15,305 bases of DNA from Stenotrophomonas sp. (GTDB taxonomy: Bacteria; Pseudomonadota; Gammaproteobacteria; Xanthomonadales; Xanthomonadaceae). Positions 13,620 to 15,305 of the stretch are shown here, piece by piece. Each line of letters begins with the position of its first letter. Within the stretch, counting starts at the first letter, position 1. Both the position numbers and the translations under genes were made by a program. Location: contig QFOV01000053.1 of the NCBI GenBank assembly GCA_003248565.1, positions 1 through 15,305 of the forward strand, written 5' to 3'. The notes below the pieces were generated by a model, which searched no databases, was not told the DNA's origin, and saw only the letters and a list, made by a program, of their open reading frames with translations.

Positions 13620-15305
13620 ATGACCGAATCATTTGCAGAACTGTTTGAAGCCAGTCAGGCCAATCTGGCCAAGCTGAAGCCCGGTGCCATCGTTATCGGT
13701 ACCGTCGTTGAAGTCCGCGGCGACGTGGTCGTGATCAACGCCGGCCTGAAGTCCGAAGGCATCGTGCCGATCGAACAGTTCCGTAACGACGCTGGTGAAA
13801 TCGACGTGGGCGTGGGCGACCAGGTAAAGGTTGCACTGGACTCGATCGAGAACGGCTTCGGCGAAACCGTCCTGTCGCGCGAGAAGGCAAAGCGCGCCAT
13901 GGTGTGGGACGAGCTGGAAGAAGCGTTGGAAAAGAACGAAACCATCACCGGTCGCATCAGCGGCAAGGTCAAGGGTGGTTTCACCGTGGACATCAAGGAT
14001 GTCCGCGCATTCCTGCCCGGTTCGCTGGTCGATGTGCGCCCCGTGCGCGACCCGGCCTACCTGGAAGGCAAGGAGCTGGAATTCAAGCTCATCAAGCTGG
14101 ACCGCAAGCGTAACAACGTGGTCGTGTCGCGTCGTGCAGTTGTCGAGAGCGAGCACTCGGAAGAGCGCGAGCAGCTGATGGACAAGCTGCAGGAAGGCGC
14201 AATCCTGAAGGGTGTCGTCAAGAACCTGACCGATTACGGCGCATTCGTGGACCTGGGCGGTATCGACGGCCTGCTGCACATCACCGACATGGCATGGAAG
14301 CGCGTGCGCCATCCGTCCGAAGTCGTGAACGTCGGCGACGAGCTGGACGTGCGCGTGCTGAAGTTCGACCGCGAGCGCAACCGCGTTTCGCTGGGCCTGA
14401 AGCAGCTGGGCGAGGATCCGTGGGACAACATCGCACGTCGTTACCCGGCCAACAGCCGCGTGTTCGGCAAGGTCTCCAACGTGACCGATTACGGCGCGTT
14501 CGTTGAGATCGAGCCGGGCGTGGAAGGCCTGGTGCACGTCTCCGAGATGGATTGGACCAACAAGAACGTCAACCCGTCCAAGGTTGTCCAGGTTGGTGAT
14601 GAAGTCGAAGTGATGGTGCTGGACGTTGATGAAGAGCGTCGTCGTATCTCGCTGGGCATGAAGCAGGTTGCTGCCAACCCGTGGGAAACCTTCGCTGCCA
14701 TCTTCAAGAAGGGCGACAAGGTTTCCGGCCAGATCAAGTCGATCACCGATTTCGGTATCTTCATTGGCCTGGACGGCGGCATCGACGGCCTGGTTCACCT
14801 GTCGGACATCAGCTGGAACACCACCGGCGAAGACGTGGTTCGCAACTTCAAGAAGGGCGATACCCTGGACGCAGTGGTCCTGGCCGTCGACCCGGAGCGC
14901 GAGCGCATCTCGCTGGGCGTCAAGCAGCTTGAGCAGGATCCGTTCGGTCAGTACATGGCTGCCAACCCGAAGGGTTCGAAGGTCGAAGGCGTCGTGAAGG
15001 AAGTGGACGCCAAGGGCGCAACCATCGAGCTGGCTGACGGCATCGAAGGTTACGTTTCGGCACGTGACGTCGCCAATGAGCGCGTCGACGACGCGACCCA
15101 GTTCCTGAAGGTCGGCGACAAGATCGAAGCCAAGTTCGTGGGCATGGACCGCAAGGGCCGTACCCTGCAGCTGTCGATCAAGGCCAAGGACGATGCCGAA
15201 ATGCGTGAAGTGCTGGAGGAATACCAGTCCTCTTCGGCTTCCAGCGGCACCACCCAGCTGGGCGCGCTGCTGCGTGCACAGCTGAACGGCAACAAGTCCG
15301 AGTAA
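13620..15305 (+). CDS. rpsA: 30S ribosomal protein S1
   Basis: Complete 561-residue gene whose TAA is the last codon of the window. S1 brings mRNA to the 30S subunit and unwinds structured leaders. Six S1/OB-fold repeats are visible at about residues 21-89, 105-172, 191-262, 277-349, 365-436 and 452-522. The central RNA-binding repeats carry the near-identical signatures NLTDYGAFVDLGGIDGLLHI, NVTDYGAFVEIEPGVEGLVH and SITDFGIFIGLDGGIDGLVH, ending SLGLKQL, SLGMKQV and SLGVKQL. Repeats 1 and 2, which bind the ribosome, are more divergent, as in E. coli. The acidic N terminus MTESFAELFEAS is the usual start and supports the ATG at 13620 despite the poor ribosome binding site. Codon use is strongly GC3-biased, as expected for a highly expressed gene. 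Confidence 0.98.
   Translation: MTESFAELFEASQANLAKLKPGAIVIGTVVEVRGDVVVINAGLKSEGIVPIEQFRNDAGEIDVGVGDQVKVALDSIENGFGETVLSREKAKRAMVWDELEEALEKNETITGRISGKVKGGFTVDIKDVRAFLPGSLVDVRPVRDPAYLEGKELEFKLIKLDRKRNNVVVSRRAVVESEHSEEREQLMDKLQEGAILKGVVKNLTDYGAFVDLGGIDGLLHITDMAWKRVRHPSEVVNVGDELDVRVLKFDRERNRVSLGLKQLGEDPWDNIARRYPANSRVFGKVSNVTDYGAFVEIEPGVEGLVHVSEMDWTNKNVNPSKVVQVGDEVEVMVLDVDEERRRISLGMKQVAANPWETFAAIFKKGDKVSGQIKSITDFGIFIGLDGGIDGLVHLSDISWNTTGEDVVRNFKKGDTLDAVVLAVDPERERISLGVKQLEQDPFGQYMAANPKGSKVEGVVKEVDAKGATIELADGIEGYVSARDVANERVDDATQFLKVGDKIEAKFVGMDRKGRTLQLSIKAKDDAEMREVLEEYQSSSASSGTTQLGALLRAQLNGNKSE

Noticed and set aside
13629..14798. 389-codon antisense frame in rpsA
   Set aside because: Codon-bias shadow of a highly expressed gene, with no recognisable domain.

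Overview
This 15.3 kb window is a high-GC chromosomal segment that looks like a xanthomonad (gammaproteobacteria, Xanthomonadaceae), most probably Stenotrophomonas. The evidence is the conserved cmk-rpsA pair, a 41-residue YkgO-type L36, and an inverted pair of short palindromes headed by GTAG, the hallmark of the REP-like elements abundant in Stenotrophomonas maltophilia. The species call is inference. I see no insertion sequence, phage, CRISPR array, tRNA or rRNA.

Layout. (1) Positions 2-7567, plus strand: a translationally coupled efflux operon with a periplasmic adaptor (5' end outside the window) and two different RND inner-membrane permeases of 1155 and 1027 residues. No outer-membrane channel gene follows; one may lie upstream or be shared. 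(2) Positions 7568-7939: a convergent intergenic region with an Ala-codon-like hexamer-rich tract broken by two identical 40-bp palindromic elements in opposite orientation. (3) Positions 7940-10594, minus strand: aguB (N-carbamoylputrescine amidase), a GNAT acetyltransferase and a TraB/PrgY-family membrane protein, tightly spaced. Upstream of them, across a 204-bp gap holding the GTAG palindrome pair, is aguA (agmatine deiminase, 10799-11836). (4) Positions 11906-12559, minus strand: a small exported protein and rpmJ, separated by a strong hairpin terminator. (5) Positions 12752-15305, plus strand: cmk (cytidylate kinase) and rpsA (ribosomal protein S1), with a 193-bp leader before rpsA; the window ends on the rpsA stop codon.

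Functionally, AguA and AguB together turn agmatine into putrescine. The RND operon should export an unknown substrate from periplasm or membrane. The right end is housekeeping. No clearly new system is visible. The features most worth a second look are the asymmetric proton-relay residues and unusual insertions in the RND pair, the nested palindrome and low-complexity region, and the REP pair inside the agu locus.
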